A program made the translations under genes and the position numbers. This document shows, one piece after another, positions 1 through 9,538 of a DNA stretch of 64,000 nucleotides. Below the pieces are notes generated by a model, which was not told where the DNA came from, did no database searches, and saw nothing but the letters and a program-made list of their open reading frames with translations. The stretch comes from UMGS1696 sp964621755 (GTDB lineage Bacteria > Bacillota > Clostridia > Oscillospirales > CAG-272): positions 12,380 to 76,379 of the forward strand of contig CAZUPI010000006.1 of assembly GCA_964621755.1 (NCBI GenBank). Direction: 5' to 3'. How positions within the stretch are numbered: the stretch's first letter is position 1; each line of letters begins with the position of its first letter.

Positions 1-2
1 CG

Positions 3-1352
3 CGGGCCGATTTCTGGCGGCGATATGGCAAGCTGCTGCTGACCATCGCATTCCAGAACGTGATTGTATATGGGGTAAATCTGCTGGACAACATCATGAT
101 TGGGCGTTATGCAGAGCTTTCCCTCTCCGGCGTATTTATCGTCAATCAGATACAGTTTTTGCTGCAAATGATTGTGAACGGGATTGCGGACGGGACGGTT
201 GTCATTGCGTCGCGCCACTGGGGAGAAAAGAATATCGACGGGATAAAAAAGACGACCTCTTGCGCACTGATGGTCGGACTGGGGGTTTCCGGCGCACTGC
301 TGCTTTTCGCCCTCATTGCGCCCACGCCGCTGCTGTCGATTTTTACCGATAAATCTTATGTGATTGAAGAAGCGACGAAATATCTGCAAATTGTATGCTT
401 CTCGTATATTTTCTTCGCAGCAACACAGGTGCTTCTTGGGATGCTGCGAAGTGTAGAGTGTGCGTTTATCGGATTTATCGGGTCCTGCGCTTCCCTGCTC
501 ATCAATCTTGTGCTGAATTACATGTTTATTTTCGGAAAATTCGGCGCGCCGGAGCTTGGGATTCGCGGCGCCGCTATTGCTACGTTGGCGGCGCGGATTG
601 CGGAGACCGGAATTGTGATTGTATACCTTGCGTTTTTCGACAAAAAGCTGCATGTACGGGCGTCTGATATGCTCCGCACCACGCGCGAGGCGGCGGGGAA
701 ATTCATGCGGGTAAGTCTGCCGGTTGTGCTGTCCGGCGCGTCATGGGGAATTGCGATGGGATTACAAACCGCCATCCTCGGACGTTTGACCGACCCGGTC
801 ATCTCCGCAAACAGCATCGCGTCGACGGTATTCCAGATTATGTCTGTCTTCATCTACGGTTCCGCGACAGCCGCCTCGGTCATGATTGGCAAGACGATTG
901 GCGAAGGCGCCGCAGTCAGTACAGACATTCTGAAAAAAGAAATCATGCACCGCACGCACATGATGCAGATTATTTTCCTGTGTCTCGGAGCGGCTACCGG
1001 CCTTGCTTTATTCCTGTTCAAAGATTTCATCATTGGATTCTACAACATCACGCCTGAGACGGAAGCGCTTGCGGTCCAGTTTATGGCGGTGCTGTCGGTG
1101 ACGGTGATGGGTACGGCATATCAAGTGCCGTGTCTGACCGGGATTGTGCGCGGGGGCGGCGACACCAAATTTGTACTGTTCAACGACATCATCTTCATGT
1201 GGTGCATTGTTCTTCCCTCCTCTTTCGCAGCGGCGTTTGTGTTTGAGCTATCGCCCGTAATCATTTTCTTCTGCCTGAAATCGGACCAGCTTCTGAAATG
1301 TCTTGTATCGGTTGTAAAAGTAAACTTCGGACATTGGATGAAGAAGATTTGA
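3..1352 (+). CDS. MATE-family efflux transporter, N-terminus cut by window edge
   Basis: Multidrug and toxin extrusion (MATE/NorM-like) membrane transporter; the family exports cationic compounds using a Na+ or H+ gradient. The frame is open from base 3, so the true start lies left of the window. About 450 residues are visible, with many hydrophobic helices. Family-like stretches include NLLDNIMIGRY near the N-terminus, an RGAAIATLAARI segment in the middle and the C-terminal FFCLKSDQLLKC motif. The C-terminus looks complete. A second MATE gene, now broken, lies 156 bases downstream behind its own promoter. The substrate cannot be inferred. Confidence 0.88.
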   Translation, partial: RADFWRRYGKLLLTIAFQNVIVYGVNLLDNIMIGRYAELSLSGVFIVNQIQFLLQMIVNGIADGTVVIASRHWGEKNIDGIKKTTSCALMVGLGVSGALLLFALIAPTPLLSIFTDKSYVIEEATKYLQIVCFSYIFFAATQVLLGMLRSVECAFIGFIGSCASLLINLVLNYMFIFGKFGAPELGIRGAAIATLAARIAETGIVIVYLAFFDKKLHVRASDMLRTTREAAGKFMRVSLPVVLSGASWGIAMGLQTAILGRLTDPVISANSIASTVFQIMSVFIYGSATAASVMIGKTIGEGAAVSTDILKKEIMHRTHMMQIIFLCLGAATGLALFLFKDFIIGFYNITPETEALAVQFMAVLSVTVMGTAYQVPCLTGIVRGGGDTKFVLFNDIIFMWCIVLPSSFAAAFVFELSPVIIFFCLKSDQLLKCLVSVVKVNFGHWMKKI

Positions 1353-1395
1353 TATATTTGCTGGCGCCGAATCGTGGGTAGGAGCGCAAATGCTC

Positions 1396-1424
1396 TTGAC
1401 ATTTTTTCTAATAAATACTATAAT
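1396..1424 (+). promoter_or_regulatory. Consensus sigma-A-type promoter
   Basis: TTGACA at 1396-1401 and TATAAT at 1419-1424 with a 17-bp spacer, a perfect consensus. The predicted transcript starts near 1431, about 78 bases before the second MATE gene, and runs at once into the hairpin at 1450-1479. Confidence 0.85.
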
Positions 1425-1449
1425 AGATAGTAGCTGAGTAGCTGTCTAC

Positions 1450-1487
1450 AGCGTAAATCCGAGTATTCGGATTTACGCTTTTTGTTT
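1450..1487 (+). terminator. Strong intrinsic hairpin in a 5' leader (possible attenuator)
   Basis: A perfect 13-bp stem (1450-1462 with 1467-1479, loop GTAT) is followed directly by TTTTGTTT, the form of a rho-independent terminator. It lies between a consensus promoter and the ribosome binding site (aaaggagg, about 1495-1502) of the MATE gene, so transcription would have to pass it to express the gene. That arrangement fits attenuation. It could also stop read-through from the upstream MATE gene. No competing antiterminator was recognised in the roughly 20 bases before the stem. Confidence 0.7.
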
Positions 1488-1508
1488 GCAATCTAAAGGA
1501 GGTATTGT

Positions 1509-2754
1509 ATGGTTGAAACAAAAGTAAATGACTTTTTGGAAAAAGAACGCTTGGGAAAACTTATGTGGAAATATGCCATTCCCTGTGTGATTTCCATGCT
1601 GGTTGCAGCACTGTATAATATCGTTGACCAGATATTTATTGCAAATGCCAGTTATCTGGGCTCCTACGGAAATGCCGCTAATACAGTGGTCTTTCCCACC
1701 ACAGTGGTTGCGATAGCGATCGCCGTTATGATTGGCGACGGCTGCTGTACCTTCGTCAGCATCAATCTCGGCGCCAAAAAACAAGATGATGCCCGCCGGG
1801 GTATCGGCAGCTCCGTCATAGCTGTCATCGCCGTGGGCATCATCCTCATGATTCTTTATCTGATTTTTCAAGAGCCTATTCTGAACGCCTTTGGCGCCAG
1901 AGTCAACGACGAGACCTTCCGGCTTTCAAAGGAATACTTCTTCTGGATCCCTTGGGGATTCCTTTTTATATGTTTGGTCAGGCGTTAAATCCTATCATTC
2001 GTTCCGATGGCAGCCCGCGCTTTGCCATGGGCACTCTGCTGATCGGCGCAATCCTGAACATCATATTAGACCCCATCTGCATCTATGTCCTGCATTGGGG
2101 AATGGCAGCGCTGCCATAGCCACCATCGTGGGACAAATTGTGTCAGCGATTCTCGCTGCGGCATATCTGTTCAAGATGAAAGCGGTGAAGATGGATAAGG
2201 ATTGCTTTATCTTCCGCATAAAGTTGATACGGAGAATTCTTGCGTTTGGCTCGGCAAGCTTCCTGTCCCAGATTTCCATTGTACTTTCTATGGCCGCCAC
2301 ACTCAATATGGCGGTAAAATATGGGGCGATGGACGAGATATTCAGTCAACCGGAATATTCTCAGATTCCTACCGCCGTAACCGGCATCGTAATGAAATTC
2401 TTCCAAATCATCATTTCTATCTCTGCAGGTCTGGCCGCCGGCTGTATCCCGATTGCGGGCTATAATATCGGTGCGAAACGAAACGACAGAGTGCTGGGAC
2501 TGATGAAAGGTCTGATAATAGTAGAGGCTCTGGTCGGCGTGGTGGCATCCCTGATTTTCCTACTGCTCCCCTATCAGCTCATCGGGTTCTTTGGTTCGGA
2601 AAATGAAAGCATTTATTACACCCAATTTGCAGTCTGGTATATTCGCGCTCAACTCTGTCTGCTGGCGCTGGCATGTATCAACAAGGGCGCCTTCATTTTC
2701 CTGCAATCTCTCGGTAAAGAATTAAAAAAAGCCCCGCCTGCCAGAGACGGATAA
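1509..2754 (+). pseudogene. MATE-family transporter, frameshifted and C-terminally truncated
   Basis: A second MATE exporter gene, starting at ATG 1509 after a good ribosome binding site. The protein matches the family in three successive frames. Frame 3 runs to about 1955, where WIPWG breaks at a GGGG run; one more G would continue as IPFYMFGQALNPIIR. The next frame runs to about 2105, and frame 1 then continues as AAIATIVGQIVSAI to 2754. Both lesions look like single-base losses. The C-terminus stops after FIFLQSLGKEL, well short of the usual end, followed by an unrelated tail. Three lesions favour a true pseudogene over sequencing error, though the first lies in a G run. Confidence 0.85.
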
Positions 2755-2807
2755 TACCTCTACGGCGCATTGAGTACCATACCCTATCGGGAACCGCGCC
2801 ATTTGTA

Positions 2808-2930
2808 TTATTCCTTGTTGTAATCCTTCTTTGGGGCATAGGCAAGGGTACGTTCTCCTGCGGCATACTTGGCAGGAAGGACGGTCTTGACCTTGCGGCT
2901 GGCGTCCTTGGCGAACCATTCAAGGTAACA
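2808..2930 (-). pseudogene. Possible C-terminal coding remnant, unrecognised
   Basis: The minus strand has an open stretch whose last ~38 residues (containing KTVLPAKYAAGERTLAYAPK and ending DYNKE) read like the end of a real protein. There is no convincing start, and upstream the frame runs into the hairpin at 2943-2968. It may be debris of a gene lost from this decaying region. I do not recognise the family. The rest of the 2755-3108 gap holds only this and the terminator at 2943-2976. Confidence 0.25.
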
Positions 2931-2942
2931 AATGTAATGGTA

Positions 2943-2976
2943 CCCAAACTGTAAAAATGCAGTTTGGGACCTTTCT
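2943..2976 (+). terminator. Rho-independent terminator
   Basis: A perfect 9-bp stem, CCCAAACTG (2943-2951) with CAGTTTGGG (2960-2968), an 8-base loop and a pyrimidine/T-rich tail. It follows the broken MATE gene and precedes the response regulator gene. Confidence 0.65.
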
Positions 2977-3108
2977 TCAGAAAATACCAAACCGCTGTAA
3001 TCTCCATCCTTGCGAGGATGAAAATTGCAGCAGTTTCATTCTTGTAAGCATAAAATTATGCTCAAAGTTGATTTCTGCTGAGAGGTATTCTTACTATAGG
3101 AGGATTAA

Positions 3109-3775
3109 ATGCAATATAAGATAGCCATTTGCGACGACGAACCGTTGCATATTGATAAGATACGAAGTATTCTTATGGATGAAGAAACCGATAATTACAC
3201 CAAACCTGCTAATCTTCTTAATACCATAACCGCCGGTAAACGATACGACGTTCTTTTTCTTGATATCATGATGCCGGAAATAGACGGAATATCCCTTGCC
3301 CGTGAACTTCGTGAGTTAGATGAAGATATGCTCATCGTCTTTATCACAAGCAAAATTGAATTTATGCAAACCGGGTATGAAGTTAAGGCATTCCGGTATT
3401 TGCTAAAAGATCAAATCGACACGGGGGTTGCCGAAAATCTGGAAAGATATTGAGAAGGAACTCCTCGATCGCGCAGACACATATTTTACTTACGAATTCG
3501 AGCGTAAGACGTATCGCTATCCATGCCGAGATATCCTGTATCTCGAAAGTAATCTGCGCCGCATTATCCTGCATACAAATCGCGATACAGTTGTTTTATA
3601 CGGGAAACTGGATGATCTCGCTATAAAATATCCCATGTTTGTCCGTATTCACAAAAGCTTTCTTGTCAACCGCCGCTACATCCGCTCGATTTCTGCAGGT
3701 ATGGTCGTATTGTCAAATGGTGACGTTCTGCCTATCAGCCGTAAATATGCGGATTCATTGGAGGAATTACGATGA
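3109..3775 (+). pseudogene. LytTR-type response regulator (AgrA/VirR-like), frameshifted
   Basis: Response regulator with a CheY-like receiver (phospho-acceptor region VLFLDIMMPEIDG near residue 50) and a C-terminal LytTR DNA-binding domain (RYPCRDILYLES and HKSFLVNRRYI). The reading frame breaks inside a run of five G (3423-3427). With four G the protein continues QIDTGLPKIWKDIEKELLDR and would be about 221 residues. As written, the receiver ends at 3453 and the LytTR part, frame-open from 3428, has no proper start. A good aggagg site precedes ATG 3109. The stop overlaps the sensor kinase start by four bases, a classic two-component pair. A homopolymer sequencing error is possible, but neighbours are broken too. 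Confidence 0.8.
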
Positions 3776-4803
3776 TCCTGTTAAGCAGTCTGATCCTTGA
3801 TGCGGTTTTGTTAGTAATAAAAACTGTCCGCAAACGAAACATTACGACATGTCTGCGTTTTTTGTCTATGTCCGTGTTGATCAACGTATTCGCCTATTAT
3901 ATGATCCTTGGATTGACAAAGACGTTTGGATATAATCTTTTGTTTGCTTTGGTCTGCAGTGTGGCTGCGAAGATTTTCGTTATCTGGCTCTATCTGCAAC
4001 CGACCAAAGCCGAACACAAGAATGAACCTGTATACCTGCTGACCATTTTGCTGTCGCTTTGTCTCCACGACAATCCGATTTTTGGTCTTATCAGCGGCGC
4101 GCTCCTTCTTTTGTTCGTTATATATTCGGAGCATCACGAGCATACAAATTCCACTGAAACTTCCGAGACACGTCCGAAACGTGAAAGCGACATATACTTG
4201 AAAACCATTGAGGACAGTTATCGTAAAAATCGCGCACTCATGCATGACTTGAAAAACCACATCATTGTGCTTAGGTCTCTGGCAGAGAAGAAAGAATATG
4301 ACCAACTGCTTGACTACACGGATTCCATGGCGGAAAAAGTATCCGAAAATCTGTTTCCAGTCCACTCCGGCAACATCATTCTTGATGCGATTTTAGCAGA
4401 CAAATACCACATTGCTCGGCGAAATGGGATTTTTGTAGAATTCCTCACCGTCATCTACGACGCCGACTTTGACAGCGGTGATTTATGCACTGTTATCGGC
4501 AATTTGTTCGATAATGCCATTGCAGAAAATCTCAAGACTTCTCATACTGAAGAACGCCGTATTTCTATATCTATTCGGTCAAATGACAATAAACTTACAG
4601 TAGTAATGAAAAATCCTTTGTTCCATGTACTGAAAATAAAGGACGGTCTTCCGGCAAGCGATAAACTGGACCTTGAGCACCATGGGATCGGTCTGAAAAA
4701 TGTTCGCAGAGTCTGTGATGTATACGACGGTACTCTGTTCTGGGATGATACGGACGGAATCTTCACAATTACTGCTAAACTGAAAATGACACGAAACCCG
4801 TAA
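3772..4803 (+). CDS. GHKL-domain sensor histidine kinase (AgrC/VirS-like)
   Basis: Membrane sensor kinase of the peptide-sensing type, 343 residues. The N-terminal ~120 residues hold several hydrophobic helices. A dimerisation/phospho-acceptor box HDLKNH lies near residues 158-163, followed by a GHKL ATPase domain with an N-box (GNLFDNAIAE) and a G-box (HHGIGLKNV). It overlaps the preceding regulator by four bases and is followed by an ABC exporter gene, the usual context of peptide-signal or bacteriocin-type loci. No signal-peptide gene was found here. The gene is intact although both partners are broken, so it is probably an orphan now. Confidence 0.85.
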   Translation: MILLSSLILDAVLLVIKTVRKRNITTCLRFLSMSVLINVFAYYMILGLTKTFGYNLLFALVCSVAAKIFVIWLYLQPTKAEHKNEPVYLLTILLSLCLHDNPIFGLISGALLLLFVIYSEHHEHTNSTETSETRPKRESDIYLKTIEDSYRKNRALMHDLKNHIIVLRSLAEKKEYDQLLDYTDSMAEKVSENLFPVHSGNIILDAILADKYHIARRNGIFVEFLTVIYDADFDSGDLCTVIGNLFDNAIAENLKTSHTEERRISISIRSNDNKLTVVMKNPLFHVLKIKDGLPASDKLDLEHHGIGLKNVRRVCDVYDGTLFWDDTDGIFTITAKLKMTRNP

Positions 4804-4870
4804 ATTCTTACATGGAACAAAAAAACGAATAAAAATATGTTATACTGAACGCTGTTAGGAGGTATATTTT

Positions 4871-6872
4871 ATGGAAACCAAACGAAAACATGTAATCCGA
4901 AACAATGGGACGATACCTGAACCGCAAGCTGACAAAATCGCTTTCCCCCGCGATCATCGACAAATTCTCAAAAATTGCATATCAGTATTATGAGAATCCG
5001 GAATTCAAGGATACAATGTCTCGCATGACTGCCAATCCGCAGCAGACGATTCACAACACTTTTTTCTCCGTAATTTCCTGCATCGGCCATGTTATGAAAC
5101 TTGTTGGTATCCTCGGCGTTTTCTTCCGCGCATCTTTCTGGATCGGCATGGGTGCAGCGTTGATCGGTATTCCTATGTCAATTCTTGATTTGTGTGCTAC
5201 AGATAAACAACAGCGTCTTCTGCGGGAAGCTACGACAGATCAGCGTATGGGTGAGTATCTGCAGGGATTATTTGCGGATAAACATTCAGCGTATGAAATT
5301 AAGATTTTCCGCGCAAAAGAGCATATCCTTGATATGTGGCACGAAACTACAAAGAAAATTTTTGACCGCTACAGCAGAATTACAAATATTCTATTAAGAA
5401 CACAAAGTATTGTCTCACTCTTGAAAATTACATATACATCTTTTGCTGTCGTGACCCTTGTACTTGGTTTTCTTTCCGGAAGATAGAACTTGGTATTCTT
5501 GTCTCGATTCTGAATTCTATTGGGAATTTGTTCTCTATCCTAACAACACATCGTCCGTTTCGTCGGAACCGTTGGCGTGATAGCATCTTATGATGTGTGT
5601 TTTATTCCACTTGCGCTTTTAAGCGTTGTCCCTGCTTTTATTTCCAAATGGATTTACAACCGCGAACTTTACAACAGTATGAAACGGGAACAGACGCCTA
5701 TGGCGCGCCGTCGCGACTGTTTATGGGGTGTGCTAACCGGAAAAGATACTGTGAAAGAACTGCGTACGATGCAAACGGAAACCTATATCAAAGAACAATG
5801 GACATCTGCAAGAGATGAAGTATTAGAACAGGATTTTGCTTTTGCTATGAAAAGCTCCAATGTTTTCCTGTTCTGTGATTTGTTCCGGTTGCTCGGATTT
5901 GCTGCAAGTATTGCATTGTCCATATATTTTGCAGGTTGTGGAATTATATCTGTCGGACAGTTTGCTGCGTGTATTTCCGCGTCTGGTGGAATGCAGTTCA
6001 TGACGGAACAGCTCATCGGGATGGAGACGGATCAGAATTCAAAAGCCGATTTTGCAGGTGATTTTTACGATTTCTTCGACAATGCGACCGAAACGGAAGG
6101 TGAGAAGCCGTTTTGCGGATTTAAGAAAGACATCGCTATTAAAAATGTTTCTTTTGCTTATCCAACCGGAGACTCTGACGTCCTTTATGATGTATCGTTT
6201 ACTATTCATAAAGGTGAGCGTGTAGTCATCGTTGGTGAAAATGGTTCCGGTAAAACGACTCTTTCAAAAATCATATCGGGCGTATATGAACCGAAATCCG
6301 GTGAAATTCTATATGACGGAAATGACGTCAAAACCTTTGAGCGTGACAGTTTTTACCGCCGATTTTCCGTGATCTCGCAGGATTTTGTAAAGTACCAGTT
6401 TACTATGCGCGAAAACATCGGCATGAGTACTCCGAATCAAATCCACAACGACGAAAGGCTAATGCAGAGCGCGAAATCCGCAAATGTGGAACCCATCATC
6501 CGCAGAATCGGCGGATCAGATACACAGCCTGGACGGGAATTCGATGGTGTGGAACTTTCCGGCGGTGAATGGCAGAAAGTCGCTATTGCGCGCGGACTTA
6601 ACAAAGATGCAGACATCATCATTCTTGATGAACCGACCTCTGCACTTGACCCCTTGGTAGAATATGATATTCTGAAAAAATTCATTGATCTAACCGAGGG
6701 CAAGACATCGGTGATTATTTCTCACCGTGTAGGTCTGTGTCGGTTTGCAGACCGGATTATTGTGACGCAGGATGGACGTGTCGCGGGGAATGGCTCACAT
6801 GAGGAACTTCTGCGGAACAATGCTGAGTATACCCGTATCTGGAATGAACAGGCTAAATGGTATGTAGAATAA
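4871..6872 (+). pseudogene. ABC exporter (fused membrane and ATPase domains), internally deleted and frameshifted
   Basis: Remnant of an ABC-type exporter. The ribosome binding site (aggagg) and ATG at 4871 are kept, but after METKRKHVIRNN the frame is lost. Homology resumes in another frame at about 4905 with RYLNRKLTKSLSPAIIDKF, which normally lies some 80-100 residues further in, so an internal deletion is likely. A second break near 5480 and a compensating one near 5545 pass through ELGILVSILNSIGNLFSIL in another frame. The rest is intact: the end of the membrane domain and an ATPase with Walker A GENGSGKTT, signature LSGGEWQK and Walker B IIILDEPTSALD. The ATPase part alone could still be made, but not a working exporter. 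Confidence 0.85.
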
Positions 6873-6878
6873 ATAGAA

Positions 6879-6915
6879 AAATCCCACAGCCGGAGCATGA
6901 CTGCGGGATTTCTTA
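6879..6915. terminator. Bidirectional terminator between ABC gene and rpsT
   Basis: An imperfect stem, AAATCCC.CAG (6879-6889) with CTG.GGGATTT (6901-6911), is flanked by A-rich sequence on the left and TTCTT on the right. It would work for both convergent genes. Confidence 0.65.
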
Positions 6916-6927
6916 TTCATGCAGGAA

Positions 6928-7191
6928 TTATTGCATGCTGTTGAGCTTGAGTGTGAACTGGCTCTTCTTGTGAGCAGCGTTGTTCTTGTGGAGAATTCCA
7001 CGTGCAGCTGCCTGGTCAACCTTCTTAACAGCGTTCTTGTATGCAACGGCAGCGTCTTCCTTATTGCCGGATTCAACTGCTGCATTGAACTTCTTGATGA
7101 TGGTGCGGAGCTGGTTCTTGAACATCTTGTTCTGAAGTGTTTTTACGGAAATGACTTTAACGCGCTTTTTAGCGGATTTAATGTTAGGCAT
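6928..7191 (-). CDS. rpsT: 30S ribosomal protein S20
   Basis: Small basic 16S rRNA-binding protein of the 30S subunit, 87 residues, the usual length. It starts MPNIKSAKKRVK and carries the typical QLRTIIKKFNAAV and AAARGILHKNNAAHKKSQ segments. The ribosome binding site GGGAG lies just upstream on the minus strand. It is transcribed alone from the promoter at 7292-7320, against the neighbouring genes. Confidence 0.97.
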   Translation of the reverse strand: MPNIKSAKKRVKVISVKTLQNKMFKNQLRTIIKKFNAAVESGNKEDAAVAYKNAVKKVDQAAARGILHKNNAAHKKSQFTLKLNSMQ

Positions 7192-7291
7192 TGTTTTTTC
7201 TCCCTTTTCAATTTTTTTACGGAATGATTACCGAAACAATCCGGCTGCGCCTGAGAGGGTACGCATCCGGACAAATATCATACAGTATCAT

Positions 7292-7320
7292 ATTTTATCA
7301 CGTTTTTCATAGAATTGCAA
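7292..7320 (-). promoter_or_regulatory. Promoter for rpsT
   Basis: On the minus strand TTGCAA (7315-7320) and TAAAAT (7292-7297) are separated by 17 bp. A leader of about 95 bases follows before rpsT. S20 is autoregulated in other bacteria, but no known operator structure was recognised here. Confidence 0.65.
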
Positions 7321-7418
7321 TAGCTTTCATAAAATTTAACATTCAAAATCGGCGAAATTTTGGCTTCTTTATGTGCTAATTTTATGTATATTTTCGGGGG
7401 AGATTTTTTATTTTTTAA

Positions 7419-7447
7419 TTGTTTACCGAAGTGAAGTGTGGTATAAT
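7419..7447 (+). promoter_or_regulatory. Promoter for the ApgM-like gene and lepB
   Basis: TTGTTT (7419-7424) and TATAAT (7442-7447) with a 17-bp spacer, about 43 bases before the ATG at 7490. Confidence 0.6.
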
Positions 7448-7489
7448 TATTTATTATAGTCCGTTAATGAAAATGAAAGGTCTCAATAT

Positions 7490-8701
7490 ATGAAATATCT
7501 TGTTCTTATCCCTGACGGAATGGCTGACCGCCCAACTTCCGCGCTCAACAACCGTACCCCCATGGAGGCAGCCGCAAAGCCTACTATGGATATGCTCGCG
7601 GCAAAATCCACTTGCGGAACCGTTTTGAACGTTCCGACCGGTATGATTCCGGAAAGCGACACGGCCAACCTCGCGATTCTGTCCTACGACCCGCGCGCAT
7701 ACTCTAAGGGGCGTTCTCCCCTTGAGGCGATGAGTCTCGGCCTGACGATGACCCCAGACGACACAGCCATTCGCTGCAACCTCGTCACACTCTCTGACGG
7801 CGACGTGTATGAGGAACGGGTCATGCTGGACCACAGTGCGGACGAAATCACGACAGAGGAAGCAGCGGAGTTGGTCGCTGCGCTCAACGAGGCCCTTCCC
7901 ATGCCGGGACGTGTACTTCATACGGGAGTCAGCTACCGTCACTGCCTGATTTGGAGCGGCGCGTCAGACACATACAACTTCATGCGTCCGCACGATATCC
8001 TCGACCAAAAGATTGCCGAATACCTTCCGAAGGAATCAGACGGCGGTGCGGCATTTTTGAAATATATGAAAGACGGTGCTGCGGTGCTGGAGCATCATCC
8101 GGTAAACGAAAAACGGCGTGCACGGGGACTTCGTCCGGCAAACTCACCGTGGCTGTGGAGCCCGGGAAAGAAGCCTTCCCTTCCCTCGTTCCGTGAGAAG
8201 TGGGGTGTCAAAGCGGCTATTGTATCCGCAGTCGACCTCATCAAGGGAATTGGCATATGCGCCGGATGTGAAATCATCGACGTAGAGGGCGCAACAGGAA
8301 ACTTTGCGACCAACTATACAGGTAAGGCAAACGCAGCGATTGACGCATTCGAGAGAGGCATGGATTTGGTATACGTTCACGTAGAGGCGCCGGACGAATG
8401 CGGTCACCACGGAGAAGCGGACGTGAAGACAGCGGCCATCGAAAAAATCGACGGGCTGATTTTGCGGCCGATACTTGAGTATTTGGAGAAATCGGGAGAA
8501 GCGTTCCGCATTCTGGTGCTTCCCGACCATCCGACTCCGATTGAACTGCGCACGCACACGTCTGAGCCGGTGCCGTTCTTCCTTTACGACTCCGCATCGG
8601 TGAAGGAGGGTGTTCCTTCGTTCACGGAGGCGGAATGCGGAAAGAAGGAGCTGTACATCCCCGACGGAAGTACGCTGCTCTCGCACGTAATTGTGAAATG
8701 A
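7490..8701 (+). CDS. ApgM-type phosphoglycerate mutase homologue / proposed homoserine kinase
   Basis: Alkaline-phosphatase-superfamily enzyme of the archaeal-type, cofactor-independent phosphoglycerate mutase (ApgM) branch, 403 residues. Visible motifs: the metal-binding start YLVLIPDGMADRP, SDTANLAILSYDP with the nucleophile region, HVEAPDECGHHGE and LPDHPTP. Bacterial members of one subfamily have been proposed to act as homoserine kinases. That reading is attractive here because a complete gpmI is present at 44925, thrC lies 5 kb away, and no GHMP-type thrB is seen in the window. This is inference. A good aaagg ribosome site precedes the start, and lepB follows 8 bases after the stop. Confidence 0.85.
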   Translation: MKYLVLIPDGMADRPTSALNNRTPMEAAAKPTMDMLAAKSTCGTVLNVPTGMIPESDTANLAILSYDPRAYSKGRSPLEAMSLGLTMTPDDTAIRCNLVTLSDGDVYEERVMLDHSADEITTEEAAELVAALNEALPMPGRVLHTGVSYRHCLIWSGASDTYNFMRPHDILDQKIAEYLPKESDGGAAFLKYMKDGAAVLEHHPVNEKRRARGLRPANSPWLWSPGKKPSLPSFREKWGVKAAIVSAVDLIKGIGICAGCEIIDVEGATGNFATNYTGKANAAIDAFERGMDLVYVHVEAPDECGHHGEADVKTAAIEKIDGLILRPILEYLEKSGEAFRILVLPDHPTPIELRTHTSEPVPFFLYDSASVKEGVPSFTEAECGKKELYIPDGSTLLSHVIVK

Positions 8702-8709
8702 GGTAAAAC

Positions 8710-9324
8710 ATGAATAACGACGAAAACAACAGGTCCGCGGAAAAAGTGGTTCCGAAAAAGAATGGTTCCCCGCGCAAGATGCTTGGCGACATTTACGAAC
8801 TTCTCGAAATGCTGGGCGTCGTGACGGTAGTCATCATGCTGATATTCGCGTTTGTGGTACGGCTAAACATTGTAGACGGGCAATCGATGGACCATACACT
8901 GGCAGACGGGCAGTATCTGGCAGTATCTGGCCTGTTTTACGAGCCGACGCCGGGGGACATTGTAATCATACACAAAATCTCGGCCTATCCTTACAACGCG
9001 CCTATCGTAAAGCGCGTCATCGCCGTGGAAGGTCAAACGGTAGACATTGACTTTTCCACATGGACGCTGACCATAGACGGCGAAGTCGTCGACGAGCCGT
9101 ATCGCTATTTGGCATCAGACCAGTTTCTGACAGCGGACTATTCCTTCCCAATAACGGTCGGCGAAAATGAAATCTTCGTAATGGGCGATAACCGCAACCA
9201 CTCTGCCGACAGCCGCACAAGCGAGATTGGTCTGATAGACAAGCGCTGCGTCGTCGGAAAAGCCTATGCCCGCCTGTTCCCGTTCACCGACATCACGATA
9301 TTCCAGAATCCGCGGGAAACGTAA
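8710..9324 (+). CDS. lepB: Signal peptidase I
   Basis: Membrane-anchored serine protease that removes signal peptides from exported proteins, 204 residues. A cytoplasmic N-terminus is followed by one transmembrane helix (about residues 35-57). The catalytic Ser is in GQSMDHT and the catalytic Lys in VKRVIA. The conserved C-terminal box GDNRNHSADSR is present. It lies 8 bases after the ApgM-like gene and is probably co-transcribed with it. Genes for rbgA, rnhB and yraN follow after about 215 bases, a common Firmicutes order. Confidence 0.93.
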   Translation: MNNDENNRSAEKVVPKKNGSPRKMLGDIYELLEMLGVVTVVIMLIFAFVVRLNIVDGQSMDHTLADGQYLAVSGLFYEPTPGDIVIIHKISAYPYNAPIVKRVIAVEGQTVDIDFSTWTLTIDGEVVDEPYRYLASDQFLTADYSFPITVGENEIFVMGDNRNHSADSRTSEIGLIDKRCVVGKAYARLFPFTDITIFQNPRET

Positions 9325-9355
9325 AGGGCAAAATAAAGAGAAAAAGCAATTCTAA

Positions 9356-9460
9356 GACAAGACGACTGTTTATGGTTTCAATCCAAGTAAATTATATTGG
9401 ACGCCTGAAGAAATAAAAAATATAATGTTAGAATGCGCTCTCTCCGATAATGTTAGATAA
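9356..9460 (+). other. Short coding-like fragment without a start, unrecognised
   Basis: A 34-codon open stretch (YGFNPSKLYWTPEEIKNIML region) ending at TAA 9458-9460. It has no start codon or ribosome site and is clearly richer in A+T than its neighbours. It reads like the end of a lost protein but may be chance. The remainder of the 9325-9538 gap shows only a weak GATAAAAT -10-like element near 9479. Confidence 0.2.
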
Positions 9461-9538
9461 ATTTTAAGATAGATTACGATAAAATCTCTCTTTTTTATGC
9501 CGTAATTGAATAGATTCAGAACTTTAAGGAGTGATTTT

